From NCBI RefSeq assembly GCF_000162575.1, contig NZ_CM000776.2:314950-378949 (forward strand): a stretch of 64,000 nt of DNA, read 5' to 3'. How positions within the stretch are numbered: the first letter of the stretch is position 1; each line of letters begins with the position of its first letter. The position numbers and the translations under genes were made by a program. This DNA comes from Helicobacter canadensis MIT 98-5491. Lineage in GTDB: Bacteria; Campylobacterota; Campylobacteria; Campylobacterales; Helicobacteraceae. Of this stretch, positions 17,439 through 26,115 are shown piece by piece. A model generated the notes under the pieces. That model did not search any database and was not told the origin of the DNA. It saw nothing but the letters and a program-made list of their open reading frames with translations.

Positions 17439-17440
17439 TA
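17435..17440 (-). promoter_or_regulatory. Extended -10 promoter of the membrane protein/globin unit
   Basis: On the minus strand TGC-TATGAT forms an extended -10 element. The expected start of transcription lies about 7 bases downstream, leaving a leader of about 18 bases with AAGGAG before the ATG at 17410. Confidence 0.55.
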
Positions 17441-17482
17441 GCAAATCTTTAAAAAATAAAAATTGATATGGGTTAAGTTTGC

Positions 17483-17488
17483 TATACT
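17483..17488 (+). promoter_or_regulatory. Extended -10 promoter of the Crp-family regulator
   Basis: TGC-TATACT at 17480-17488 is a good extended -10 element 24 bases before the regulator's ATG at 17512. Its position shows that the possible upstream TTG start at 17479 falls inside the promoter and is not used. Confidence 0.55.
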
Positions 17489-17511
17489 TGTTAAAAAATT
17501 TTGGAGAGATT

Positions 17512-18081
17512 ATGCAAGATTACATTAAAATGCTTTATTCGGTTGGCTATAAGCGTTTTTATAATGCAAATGAATTTTTATTTTTTGAAGGGGAGATTCC
17601 TAAGAAAATCTTGGTGCTTTTGAGTGGAAAAGTGAGAATTTATAAAACTAATCAAAATAAAGAGGAAACTTTTCATTATATCCTTGCTCCGAGTTTTATT
17701 GCTGAAATGCCTAGTTTTCTGAAACTTCCTTATCCTGCAAGTGCGGTTTGTGTTGGGGAATGTGAGATTTTGGAGATTGATTTAGAAATATTTAAAAAGC
17801 ATTGTGTGGGAAATGCAGACTTTTGCTTTTCTTTTATTGCTTCCTTGTGTCAAAAGATTAGAATCTTAGAGAATCATATTTCAAGGTATTCGCAAAGTCT
17901 TAAGGAAAGAGTTAAAGAGTTTTTAGTGGAAAATAAAGAAGATTTGTCAAATTTCACTCAAAGGCAAATCGCTCAAAAGCTTAACACAAGCCCTGAATCG
18001 CTCTCTAGAGTTTTGAGAGAATTCAAAGAGGAAGGCTTGATTAAAACACAAAAAGGTAAAATTGTTAATATTAATTTATAG
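17512..18081 (+). CDS. Crp/Fnr-family transcription regulator (NssR-like)
   Basis: The product has an N-terminal cyclic-nucleotide-binding-type beta-barrel (about residues 15-110) and a C-terminal winged-helix domain with the recognition helix in TRQIAQKLNTSPESLSRVLREF. No Fnr-type N-terminal cysteine cluster is visible, so it is not a standard oxygen-sensing Fnr. A frame opens further upstream at a TTG (17479), but GGAG lies seven bases before the ATG at 17512, giving 189 residues. It is divergent from a truncated globin gene, as is nssR in C. jejuni, where NssR activates globin genes under nitrosative stress. The NssR-like role is inferred from this context. Confidence 0.85.
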   Translation: MQDYIKMLYSVGYKRFYNANEFLFFEGEIPKKILVLLSGKVRIYKTNQNKEETFHYILAPSFIAEMPSFLKLPYPASAVCVGECEILEIDLEIFKKHCVGNADFCFSFIASLCQKIRILENHISRYSQSLKERVKEFLVENKEDLSNFTQRQIAQKLNTSPESLSRVLREFKEEGLIKTQKGKIVNINL

Positions 18082-18185
18082 AATAATAAGACAAGGAGTT
18101 TGTGATTTGTTGTGATAGGGTTTGGTGAGTTTATTTTAAATTTACAAGGAGAAAATTTCTAAGCAATTTTAATCTTAAGGAGAAA

Positions 18186-18206
18186 ATTCCCCCAAAGTGG
18201 GAGAAT
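18186..18206 (-). terminator. Intrinsic terminator of flgE
   Basis: On the minus strand ATTCTCCCA and TGGGGGAAT form a 9-bp stem with one G-T pair and a 3-base loop, followed by TTTTCTCCTT. The stem touches the flgE stop codon. Confidence 0.7.
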
Positions 18207-20467
18207 TATTGTTTTAATCCAAGGAGTGTATTGAGGATTTGATCGGAAGTGGTAATAGATTTTGAGCTTGCTTGGAATCCCCTTTGCACAACGATAAGTT
18301 GAGTTAAACCACGACTTAAGTCAGAATTACTCATTTCTAGTTTAGAGGCTTGAATACTTGCTCTTCCGCCTGATCCAGCAGTTCCGATTGTAGGTCCTCC
18401 AGAGTTTGGAGATTCGGCAAAGAGATTGCTACCTGATTCTTGTAAGCCCTCATAGTTGGCAAAACTTGCTACAGCAACTTGTGCTAAGGCAAGAGTTTGT
18501 CCATTATCAAATTTACCTATCATTGTTCCTGTGGCATCAAAGTAGAAGTCTTGGAGCATTCCAGCAGTGTAACCATCACCATCAATATTATTGGCTTGTG
18601 ATTCAGCAGCAGTGCTTGTTAGTCCATCATATCCTCCGCTTGTTCCGAAATCTAAGTCAATACTTTGTGGGAATGCAGCACCATTGTTTGGCTTAAATTG
18701 AATAGTTGAGGGGTTAAAGCCTAGAATCTCACCTTGTTCTCCAAAAGTTACGCTTCCACCTTCTAGGATATTAGGTCTTTGTGCAGTTCCACCGATGAGT
18801 TCAGCAGGTTCTGGCACGATGATACGCCAATTCCATTGATTTCCAGCAACTTTGGTAAATTGTATGGTGAAATCGTGTTTATTACCAAGACTATCATAAA
18901 TATCAAGTGTTTGAGAATAAGTTGCCATTCTTAAACCTGCGGTGCTTGTGATATTTCCTCCTTCTACTAACACTCCTGTATTCATTGCTTTCATTTGATT
19001 TTTGAAAAGCACATTGGTAGTAGTGAGAGTATCATTATAGGCTGAAACAAAGATATTAAGGTTATCATAAGCAGCACCTTGTTGGTTATTTGCGACATTG
19101 ACCCCATCATCGCGGTTATTGATTTCAAATTGTCCATTGCTATTGAGCTTCACGCTCACGGTGTAGTTACTTTGAAGGAAAGTAGGATTAGGTCCTGTCA
19201 TTCCTGCGGCAGCAGCTGCTGAATCCCCACCAAACTCTTTGACTTTATTGGCATCTTGTTGCATGAGTGCTCTTAAGTCTTCTGTGGTTCTAAATTGTCC
19301 TGAAGTTGAATCCGCATCGGTTTGGAGTGTATAGTTATACTTAAAAGCAGTAGTAACGGTTGTGGTTTGAACAAATGGACCTGCAGCACCCCCTGCTTGT
19401 GTTTCAAATCCTTCTAGAGCACCATTCATCGCTGTAACACGAATATTTTTATTGCTACCATCTCCATCAAGTTGGTTAGTGTTTTGCAAAATAAGCGTGT
19501 CTCCTCTTGTGAGTGCTTCTACTCCGGTAGTGTCTTTGAGATTATTAATCGCAACTTGGGCAGCAAGGAGATTAGAAGATCCAGTAGCAGTTGGATCATT
19601 ATTCCAAGTGATAGTTACACCATTAATAGTGATGCTTGAAGCTCCAACTGCAGCGGCATTAATGTGTAAAGGTGTAGTAGTTGCAGTTTGGTAGCTAACC
19701 CAAATCCCTTGCCCTTCTTGGAGTTGCATTGCTTCTCCCGCGTCATTAAACATTACGCCCATATCTTGAGCGACTTCAAGTTGTCTATCTGCAGTATCAT
19801 AGAGTCTATCTAAACCACCTGCAATGTAATTGTTAGCTGAAGTGCTATCTAGTGGGCTTGGGCAAGTAGTATTTTCTGTTTTGGTTCCGCTTGTTAAGTT
19901 GATATTTCCTGTTACAGTTTCAGTTGCCTTTGCAGGGATAGTAAGGCGTGGATCAATAGTAATATTCCCAATAGGTCCTGTTGAATCAACGCGGTTTATA
20001 TTTCCACTTCCACAATCGCAGTTGAGCTTAGATAAATCTCTCACCCAACCTTGCACAATATAACCGCTTGTAGTTACAAGGTTACCTACAGCATCAAAGC
20101 TAAATGCACCATCTCTTGTATACATATTAGTAAAACCACCATTGTTGCTCACGACAAACATTCCATTGCCTTCTAAGGCTAAGTCTGCTTTTCTATCAGT
20201 ATTTTGCAAAGAACCTTGTGAGAAGATTTTTGTTGTGGTTTCAATCCCTGTTCCAAGTCCTACAGAATAGTCATTCACCCCACCATAACCTGCATAAGGA
20301 ATCGTAGCAGCCCGTTTAGTTTGGCTAACCATTGTTGAAAAATCCGCACGAGAATATTTAAAACCATTAGTATTTACATTGGCGATATTGTTTGATTCTA
20401 CATCAAGAGCGACTTGATGAGCTTGCATACCGCTAACACCTGACCATAGAGATCGTAACATTTGCAA
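18206..20467 (-). CDS. flgE: Flagellar hook protein FlgE
   Basis: FlgE polymerises into the hook joining the flagellar basal body to the filament. The N-terminal rod/hook signature is clear (SGVSGMQAHQVALDVESNNIANVNTNGFKYS), and the C-terminal flagellar coiled-coil end is RGFQASSKSITTSDQILNTLLGL. The centre (about residues 140-600) is the variable outer part, typical for the long Campylobacterota hook proteins. At 753 residues it is a little longer than H. pylori FlgE. Expression should depend on sigma-54, because a consensus promoter lies 34-50 bases upstream. Confidence 0.96.
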   Translation of the reverse strand: MQMLRSLWSGVSGMQAHQVALDVESNNIANVNTNGFKYSRADFSTMVSQTKRAATIPYAGYGGVNDYSVGLGTGIETTTKIFSQGSLQNTDRKADLALEGNGMFVVSNNGGFTNMYTRDGAFSFDAVGNLVTTSGYIVQGWVRDLSKLNCDCGSGNINRVDSTGPIGNITIDPRLTIPAKATETVTGNINLTSGTKTENTTCPSPLDSTSANNYIAGGLDRLYDTADRQLEVAQDMGVMFNDAGEAMQLQEGQGIWVSYQTATTTPLHINAAAVGASSITINGVTITWNNDPTATGSSNLLAAQVAINNLKDTTGVEALTRGDTLILQNTNQLDGDGSNKNIRVTAMNGALEGFETQAGGAAGPFVQTTTVTTAFKYNYTLQTDADSTSGQFRTTEDLRALMQQDANKVKEFGGDSAAAAAGMTGPNPTFLQSNYTVSVKLNSNGQFEINNRDDGVNVANNQQGAAYDNLNIFVSAYNDTLTTTNVLFKNQMKAMNTGVLVEGGNITSTAGLRMATYSQTLDIYDSLGNKHDFTIQFTKVAGNQWNWRIIVPEPAELIGGTAQRPNILEGGSVTFGEQGEILGFNPSTIQFKPNNGAAFPQSIDLDFGTSGGYDGLTSTAAESQANNIDGDGYTAGMLQDFYFDATGTMIGKFDNGQTLALAQVAVASFANYEGLQESGSNLFAESPNSGGPTIGTAGSGGRASIQASKLEMSNSDLSRGLTQLIVVQRGFQASSKSITTSDQILNTLLGLKQ

Positions 20468-20498
20468 TCCTTTTTAAAAAAGTATTTTGCAAAAAATA

Positions 20499-20517
20499 AA
20501 GCAAATATTATTCCAAA
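20499..20517 (-). promoter_or_regulatory. Sigma-54 promoter of flgE
   Basis: The minus strand reads TTTGGAATAATATTTGCTT, with GG (20513-20514) and GC (20501-20502) exactly ten bases apart as in the -24/-12 consensus. It precedes flgE, a member of the sigma-54 (RpoN) class in Helicobacter and Campylobacter. Transcription should begin near 20489. Confidence 0.88.
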
Positions 20518-20540
20518 TTTGAGTTTTGTAGCTATAAAGT

Positions 20541-20573
20541 TCAATAAATGCAACTATTGATTGCATTTATTGA
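20541..20573. repeat. 13-bp perfect inverted repeat between uppS and the flgE promoter
   Basis: TCAATAAATGCAA and TTGCATTTATTGA form an exact 13-bp inverted repeat around a 7-base spacer. It is 24 bases upstream of the flgE sigma-54 promoter and 118 bases after the uppS stop on the same strand. It may end the long envelope operon as a hairpin, though no strong T-tract follows, or be a protein-binding site upstream of flgE. Confidence 0.6.
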
Positions 20574-20691
20574 TAAAAGGAAGTTTTTTATAGAATTTTT
20601 AATTTAAAGTTTATATTAAAGCATTATTCAAATTAGGATTTGATATTTTTGAAAGTTTTTTGTGAAAGGCTATGCAGTGGGACAAAAATTA

Positions 20692-21366
20692 TCAAATTGC
20701 ACCAAAACGCCTTTGCCTTGTTGCAAATTTTTCTATCATTGCTTCAAGCTCATCGCTTCCAAAATCGGGCCACAAAGTTTTGGTAAAAAAGAGTTCAGCA
20801 TAAGCACTTTGCCAAAGCAAAAAGTTTGAGAGTCTTTGTTCTCCACCTGTGCGAATTAGCATATCTACTTCAGGGATTCCTGCTGTATCAAGATTTTGCG
20901 TGATTGATTCTTGTGTTATGGGGAGATTTTTATTTTGGATTTTTAAAAATGCACGCCTTAGTTCATCTTTTGCACCATAATTTAAGGCGAGAATCTGTGT
21001 TAAGCCATTACAAGATTCTGCGGTAATGGATTGTAAATGGTGGATTTTTTCTTGTAGTTTTGAGTTAAAAACAGAAATATCGCCAATGACTTTAAAGATA
21101 ATATTTGAATCAAGATAAGTTTGAGTTTGTTCGTGTAGATATTTTTCTAACAAATTCATTAAAAAATCAATTTCTTTTTTAGGGCGATTCCAATTTTCTG
21201 TGGAGAAAGCATAGAGACTTAGGTATTTTATACCTTTTTTTACACAAGTTTCAGTAATAGAATGAATGGTTTTTGCCCCTTCTTGGTGTCCAAAAAATCT
21301 AGGTTTGAATCGGTTTTTCGCCCACCTTCCATTGCCATCCATAATAATTGCAAGATGCCTTAACAT
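20692..21366 (-). CDS. uppS: Undecaprenyl diphosphate synthase
   Basis: UppS adds eight isoprene units to farnesyl diphosphate to make the lipid carrier for peptidoglycan and surface sugars. Conserved motifs are IIMDGNGRWA with the catalytic Asp at the N-terminus, SLYAFSTENWNRP in the middle and DMLIRTGGEQRLSNFLLWQSAYAELFF near the C-terminus. The 224-residue length is slightly short but complete. It is the last of thirteen closely spaced minus-strand genes and directly abuts the preceding unknown gene. Confidence 0.96.
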   Translation of the reverse strand: MLRHLAIIMDGNGRWAKNRFKPRFFGHQEGAKTIHSITETCVKKGIKYLSLYAFSTENWNRPKKEIDFLMNLLEKYLHEQTQTYLDSNIIFKVIGDISVFNSKLQEKIHHLQSITAESCNGLTQILALNYGAKDELRRAFLKIQNKNLPITQESITQNLDTAGIPEVDMLIRTGGEQRLSNFLLWQSAYAELFFTKTLWPDFGSDELEAMIEKFATRQRRFGAI

Positions 21367-22125
21367 TTAACCCTCTAAATCTAATAAAGAATCACTAAAA
21401 TCATAAAGCGGAGTGATTTTGCTATCCACATTAATATGGGCTTGTGTGATAAATTCTAGCTCACTAAGATTGTTTTTTAGGATTCTAGCTACACTTTCAT
21501 ACATAACATAAATATCAAGCCTAATTCCCGAATCAAGATTATACAAAACGCCCCAAGTTGCTCCAAGATTTGCAAAAACTGAATAAAATTCTAAGGCATT
21601 TTGATTGGCTATTTTCTTTTTACGCAATTGCATAAAGCCATTTTTCTTTTCATCATCATAATGTAAAGGAAGTGTTAAAACTTTGTGTTTGAGTGACATT
21701 AGCATATGGCTTAAAAAGGCAAATTCCCATTTACTCTCGGCATTTCCAAGCCGTTCGGTTAAAAATCCACGCATGACTTCAAAGGGGTTTTCTCCTTGTA
21801 AAAATTGTTGCATTGCTTCATTGCTTAATTTCAATGGAATATTATCATCTTTAAGAAGCTTTGGTTGTTTAATTAGATTTGAAAGTGTGATAGAACCACT
21901 CGTATTTTTCCCCATCATTGCCCAATATTTACCGCCAACTTCCAAGTCTTTAATGCTTTTTGTCTCCATTGCAATATTGCCTACTTTTATCATATAGCGG
22001 ATTCCTTGCAATTTTTCCATTACTTCAAGTTTCATAGGCAATGCAGCATTAAATTGTGTGGTTTTGCCTGCTGCATTTTGGATTTGATTTTGCACTTGTT
22101 TTAGTTGCCCCATTTGCTTTATCAT
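21367..22125 (-). CDS. Uncharacterised protein, FliK-like C-terminal pattern possible
   Basis: The 252-residue product is not one I can name. It has no signal peptide or membrane helix and is mixed alpha/beta. The last 75 residues (LEFYSVFANLGATWGVLYN, then a charged helix ARILKNNLSELEF) recall the C-terminal domain of flagellar hook-length control proteins, in which a beta-hairpin precedes two helices; this is a pattern impression only. It overlaps coaBC by 4 bases and abuts uppS, so it belongs to the same transcript. A gene at this place also seems to exist in related genomes, so it is probably a real conserved gene. Confidence 0.65.
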   Translation of the reverse strand: MIKQMGQLKQVQNQIQNAAGKTTQFNAALPMKLEVMEKLQGIRYMIKVGNIAMETKSIKDLEVGGKYWAMMGKNTSGSITLSNLIKQPKLLKDDNIPLKLSNEAMQQFLQGENPFEVMRGFLTERLGNAESKWEFAFLSHMLMSLKHKVLTLPLHYDDEKKNGFMQLRKKKIANQNALEFYSVFANLGATWGVLYNLDSGIRLDIYVMYESVARILKNNLSELEFITQAHINVDSKITPLYDFSDSLLDLEG

Positions 22126-23342
22126 AGATTTTTTGCCTCATTGAGAATTTGGAATGCAAGGGTTAGTTTATCGTTTTTGCCTAAATTTTTTTGAGATTTT
22201 TGGCTAATCCATATAATTTGATTTTCTGTAGCATTCATAGGGTTTAAAGAGGGGGTGATTTCATTAAGGCAGATTGCATCTAAATTTTTATTTTGTAGTG
22301 CTTTGAGGGCATTTTCTAATCCATTTTGACTTTCTAGTTTAAAGCCGATTGTGGTTTGTTTTTTGCTAATAGTGCTTAAAATATCAAGATTCTTTTGTAA
22401 GCTTAGATTCCATTCTTGTCCTATGGTTTCTTTTTTGAGTTTGCCTTGAAAGGATTCTTTGGGGATATAATCGCTAATGGCTGCACTCATTAATAAAAAA
22501 GAATCTTTAGAAAAAGCATTAGATTCTTGCCATTTTTGGATAGATTGGAGAAAATCTTGTGTAGTTTGTGCGGAGTTATAATTGATACCAAGTGGAAGAG
22601 GGTAGGGGCATAGACTGCCTATATAAGTAACCTTAGCTCCTAAAAAATAACCCGCTAAAGCCAAGGAAGCACCCATTTTTCCGCTAGAGTGGTTTGAGAG
22701 ATAGCGGACATTATCGATATTTTCCTTGCTTCCTCCACTTGTGATGCAGAGAGCTTTGTTTTCCCAAAACTTTTCTTGATAGAATGTGCGAATAATTTGG
22801 TAAGTGATTTCTAAAGGCTCGGCTAACGCACCATCACCTATAGTTTTACAAGCAAGTTCTTTGCTTTGTGAGGGAATGATGGTGATTCCTCTTTGAGTAA
22901 GAAGGTTTAAGGAACTTTGGGTGGCTGGATTTTTAAGCATTTTGGTGTTAGCAGCAGGGGCAATGAGCTTAGGACCTTCAAAAGCCAAAAAACTCTCCAA
23001 AAGAATATTGTCTGCAATTCCATAAGCGACTTTATTAAGTGAATTAGCACTAATGGGGGCTATTAAAAATATATCTCCCCACGAGGCTATTTCAATGTGA
23101 TTGTGTGGAATTTCTCCCCAATTTTGGGATTGCGTGGTTAGCACTTGATAACCGCAAAGTGCTTCAAATAAAAGCGGATTGATAAATTTTTGCGAATCAT
23201 CACTCATTACAACGCGCACGCTTGCACCAAGTTTTTGGAGATTTCGTAAAATTTCTATAGATTTATAAATGGCGATACTACCACAGATTCCTAGAATGAT
23301 TTTTTTGTTTGTAAGGAGTTTTGAGAGATAATCTAAAGCCAT
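22122..23342 (-). CDS. coaBC: Bifunctional CoaBC (phosphopantothenoylcysteine synthetase/decarboxylase)
   Basis: CoaBC makes 4'-phosphopantetheine in coenzyme A synthesis. The N-terminal flavin-binding CoaC half contains GICGSIAIYKSIEILR and the PAANTKMLKNPA region, where the usual PAMN motif reads PAAN. The conserved decarboxylase-lid cysteine is in ELACKTIGDGALAEP. The C-terminal CoaB half contains SGGSKENIDNVRYLSNHSSG and the lysine-containing KLKKE stretch. The 406-residue length is normal. It starts two bases after the mrdA stop. The last enzyme of this pathway, coaE, is at the far end of the window. Confidence 0.95.
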   Translation of the reverse strand: MALDYLSKLLTNKKIILGICGSIAIYKSIEILRNLQKLGASVRVVMSDDSQKFINPLLFEALCGYQVLTTQSQNWGEIPHNHIEIASWGDIFLIAPISANSLNKVAYGIADNILLESFLAFEGPKLIAPAANTKMLKNPATQSSLNLLTQRGITIIPSQSKELACKTIGDGALAEPLEITYQIIRTFYQEKFWENKALCITSGGSKENIDNVRYLSNHSSGKMGASLALAGYFLGAKVTYIGSLCPYPLPLGINYNSAQTTQDFLQSIQKWQESNAFSKDSFLLMSAAISDYIPKESFQGKLKKETIGQEWNLSLQKNLDILSTISKKQTTIGFKLESQNGLENALKALQNKNLDAICLNEITPSLNPMNATENQIIWISQKSQKNLGKNDKLTLAFQILNEAKNL

Positions 23343-23344
23343 TG

Positions 23345-25162
23345 TTATTCCTTTTTATTGCGTGTCTCTTTGACATAACCCCAATCTATTAAGGCATTGG
23401 CGAGTTCTGCTAAAAGAGGTCCTCCAGCACCAGAACCACTACCGCCGTGCTCTACCATAATTGTAATCACATATTTGGGATTATCAATGGGTAAAAATCC
23501 TGTAATCCAAGCTTGTGATCGATGAAAATAATCCAATTCTTCTTCTTTAATTCTTTCTTCATCTTGTTGTGAGATCCCAACAACTTGTGCAGTCCCTGTT
23601 TTGCAAGCTAGTTTAACTCTACTAGCGCGTGTAGCATAATAGGCGGTTCCACCAACTTCACTGCAAACTTGTCGCATTCCTTCTCTTAAAACTCCCATTT
23701 TGCTTCTTTGAAAATCATTAAGGACATCTTTGGGCGGATAAGATTGGACTTCATTTTGAATTTGCTTGGCAAAATGAGGAGTGGGGAGTTTCTCTGTTGC
23801 GATGAGAGCTGTGTAGTTTGCAATTTGCAAAGGAGTAGTGAGAAACATACCTTGTCCTATGGAGCTAATAATGCTATCACCCTCATACCACTTGTCTTTA
23901 AAGCGTTTGAGTTTTAGGTTAGGAGAAGGGACAATCCCTCGAGATTCACTAGGTAAATCAACTCCGGTTTTTTCGCCTAATCCCATTTGCTTTAAAACAT
24001 TGGCAATATCTTCAAAATCAACTTTTTGAGAAAGGAGATAAAAATACACATCCACACTTCGTTTTAAAGCTTTGTAAAGATCGGATTTTCCGTGTCCTTC
24101 CTTTTTCCAATCGCGAAATTTTCGTCCGCCTGATTCAACAAAAGGCGGAGTGTCGAGTTCTTTGTTTTCATCGATGTCTGCATATTCTAAAAAGGCTAAT
24201 CCCATTCCCATTTTAATAACTGATCCTGGTGGATACAAGCCATTTGCAAATTTATTAATAAGAGGTTTGTAAGGGCTATCACGCAAGGCATTCCAATTAT
24301 CGTGTGAGATTCCGCCAATGAATTGATTTAGATCGTATTCAGGATAGCTTCCCGCAGCAAGAATCTCTCCATTAGTGGCATCCATAATGATAGCTGCACC
24401 ATTTTTACCTTCAAAAGCTTGATCCATTGCTTTTTGTAATTTAATATCTAAAGTAGTGATTAAAGAATCGCCCTCTTTAGAATCTTGGTGAGAGAGAGTT
24501 TGAATCTCTTGATTGAGTGCATCAACTTTTATAATGCGTTTGCCAAGATTTCCTTGCAAAAAGTCATCATATTGCTTCTCTAATCCCTCTTTTCCAATAT
24601 TTTGAGTGTAATTAGAAATAGGCTGAAGTTCTATATCCCTTTCATTTGCCCTGCTAACATAACCAATAATATGCGAAGCACTTTGGTGGTGAGGATAATA
24701 GCGTCTTGCTAGAGGCGTGATTCTTAAGAGTTCATTTTGAGCAAATTGTGGATAATATTTCAAAATAAAGTCGTGTTCTACAAAGTCAATAATGGGAATA
24801 AAGTCGTGATTATAAGGCGAATCTTTTTGACGATATTTTTTTATCAATTCTTCTTTAGTGTATTGTGGAAAAAATGTCAAAAGATATTCAATTTCTTTTT
24901 CTAAGATAGGTAAATTAGATCGCAAAGATAAGTTAGGCGGAAGTGAAATTGTAAAACCTATGTTGTTAGTGGCTAATGGTTCTCCATTGCGATCAAAAAT
25001 TTCTCCCCTAATAGGAGCAATGATTTCTTCACGCAATATATTTTTTGTGGCTTGTTCTTGATATTGCTCGTTTTTGAGAATACTTAAATCAAAGATTCTA
25101 ATTAATAAAATTAACCAAAACACCACAAAGCAAAAAAAGACAAAATACAGACGCTTATGCAT
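23345..25162 (-). CDS. mrdA: Penicillin-binding protein 2 (MrdA)
   Basis: PBP2 is the transpeptidase of the cell-elongation machinery. A single N-terminal membrane anchor (LYFVFFCFVVFWLILLIRIF) is followed by the dimerisation domain and the transpeptidase domain. The catalytic motifs are SVIK (Ser near residue 313), SVD and KTGTAQV. The 605-residue length is typical. The gene directly follows a small MreD-like membrane protein gene with no gap, the arrangement expected for rod-shape genes. The same order of neighbours (engB, lptA, lptC, kdsC) occurs in C. jejuni as I recall it. Confidence 0.96.
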   Translation of the reverse strand: MHKRLYFVFFCFVVFWLILLIRIFDLSILKNEQYQEQATKNILREEIIAPIRGEIFDRNGEPLATNNIGFTISLPPNLSLRSNLPILEKEIEYLLTFFPQYTKEELIKKYRQKDSPYNHDFIPIIDFVEHDFILKYYPQFAQNELLRITPLARRYYPHHQSASHIIGYVSRANERDIELQPISNYTQNIGKEGLEKQYDDFLQGNLGKRIIKVDALNQEIQTLSHQDSKEGDSLITTLDIKLQKAMDQAFEGKNGAAIIMDATNGEILAAGSYPEYDLNQFIGGISHDNWNALRDSPYKPLINKFANGLYPPGSVIKMGMGLAFLEYADIDENKELDTPPFVESGGRKFRDWKKEGHGKSDLYKALKRSVDVYFYLLSQKVDFEDIANVLKQMGLGEKTGVDLPSESRGIVPSPNLKLKRFKDKWYEGDSIISSIGQGMFLTTPLQIANYTALIATEKLPTPHFAKQIQNEVQSYPPKDVLNDFQRSKMGVLREGMRQVCSEVGGTAYYATRASRVKLACKTGTAQVVGISQQDEERIKEEELDYFHRSQAWITGFLPIDNPKYVITIMVEHGGSGSGAGGPLLAELANALIDWGYVKETRNKKE

Positions 25163-25627
25163 TTAAAATACCCATAAAAATAACCAAATTAACACAATCT
25201 CAACTCCAGCATAAAAACCAAGAATCCAAGAAAATGGTGGCACATCATAATCAAATAAAAATCCCATAAAATTTAAAAATATAAAATATCCAAAATAAGC
25301 ATAAATAATAAAGAGTGGGATAAAAATTTTGCTAAAGCCAAAAAACTTTCTAAATTTTGGCAAGATAATTTTAAAGGAAAAAGCCATAAATAAAAGAGTG
25401 CTTAAAAAAGGCAATCCTTTGCTTGTCTCTAGAAAGATAAAAAGAGGGATTAACCAATAAAAAGCATTAATATCATTGGCTTCAAATCTTTCTTGTGCCA
25501 ATACATAAATAACACCAAAAAGTGGAGGCAAAAGATAATAAATATCACTAATAGAAATATAAACAACAATGCCAATAACTAAGAAAAGGATTCTTAGATT
25601 TTTTTTATCAGTGCGATTTCGTCGCAT
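25163..25627 (-). CDS. MreD-like small integral membrane protein
   Basis: The protein has about five hydrophobic helices and little else, with a basic N-terminus (MRRNRTDKKNLR). Position directly before mrdA and overall character suggest a divergent MreD, the membrane partner of MreC and PBP2 in rod-shape control. No diagnostic motif supports this. A longer frame begins at 25663, but none of the in-frame starts has a good ribosome site. ATG 25627 lies inside the preceding acetyltransferase gene and would be translationally coupled; it gives 154 residues. Start uncertain. Confidence 0.7.
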   Translation of the reverse strand: MRRNRTDKKNLRILFLVIGIVVYISISDIYYLLPPLFGVIYVLAQERFEANDINAFYWLIPLFIFLETSKGLPFLSTLLFMAFSFKIILPKFRKFFGFSKIFIPLFIIYAYFGYFIFLNFMGFLFDYDVPPFSWILGFYAGVEIVLIWLFLWVF

Positions 25628-26115
25628 AGAGGAAAATGCTTGCATAAAATACAATCTGCCCAAATTTTTTGATTAGGAATCTTTTCTTTGCTAATCTCAT
25701 TAAAACCTAATTTTTCAAACAAAACCCTTTTATAGGTTAAAACTAAAACTTTGCTAATGCCTAGAGCTTTGCCTTCTTTGAGACAATCAACTATCAAAGC
25801 ACTAGCCACACCTTTTCTTTGTGCAAAAGGTGCGACAATAAGACTGCGAATCTCTGCTAACTCCAAAGAATGGATATGCAATGCACAAAAGCCTAGCATT
25901 GTGGGATTTTTTAAATCTTCTAGCTTTTTATTTTCTAAAGCGAGTTTTTGTTGGGAGTTTAGGGTTTCTGCTTCTTCCCAAGCAATATGATAAGATCGAA
26001 TCATATTTGCCATTACATCTAAAGGTCTCTCTAAAATCACTCCGCGTTCAATTTCAGGCTTAAGTATCTCGCGCATTTGCGGGATATTTTTTAGTGTTGG
26101 TTGTGTAATAATCAT
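25594..26115 (-). CDS. GNAT acetyltransferase, ArgA-like (short N-acetylglutamate synthase type)
   Basis: The 173-residue protein is a GNAT fold enzyme. The acetyl-CoA binding region is LIVAPFAQRKGVASALI. The end, KLGFNEISKEKIPNQKIWADCILCKHFPLCDEIALI, carries a three-cysteine pattern like that of short N-acetylglutamate synthases, which catalyse the first step of arginine synthesis. It overlaps engB by 4 bases and the MreD-like gene by about 30. The substrate is inferred from this C-terminal similarity only. Confidence 0.8.
   Translation of the reverse strand: MIITQPTLKNIPQMREILKPEIERGVILERPLDVMANMIRSYHIAWEEAETLNSQQKLALENKKLEDLKNPTMLGFCALHIHSLELAEIRSLIVAPFAQRKGVASALIVDCLKEGKALGISKVLVLTYKRVLFEKLGFNEISKEKIPNQKIWADCILCKHFPLCDEIALIKKI

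Noticed and set aside
17470-17500. TTAA...TTAA sequence as an NssR site (TTAAC-N4-GTTAA)
   Set aside because: The half-sites are spaced too far apart and only one half matches; the palindrome at 17422-17438 is a better candidate operator.
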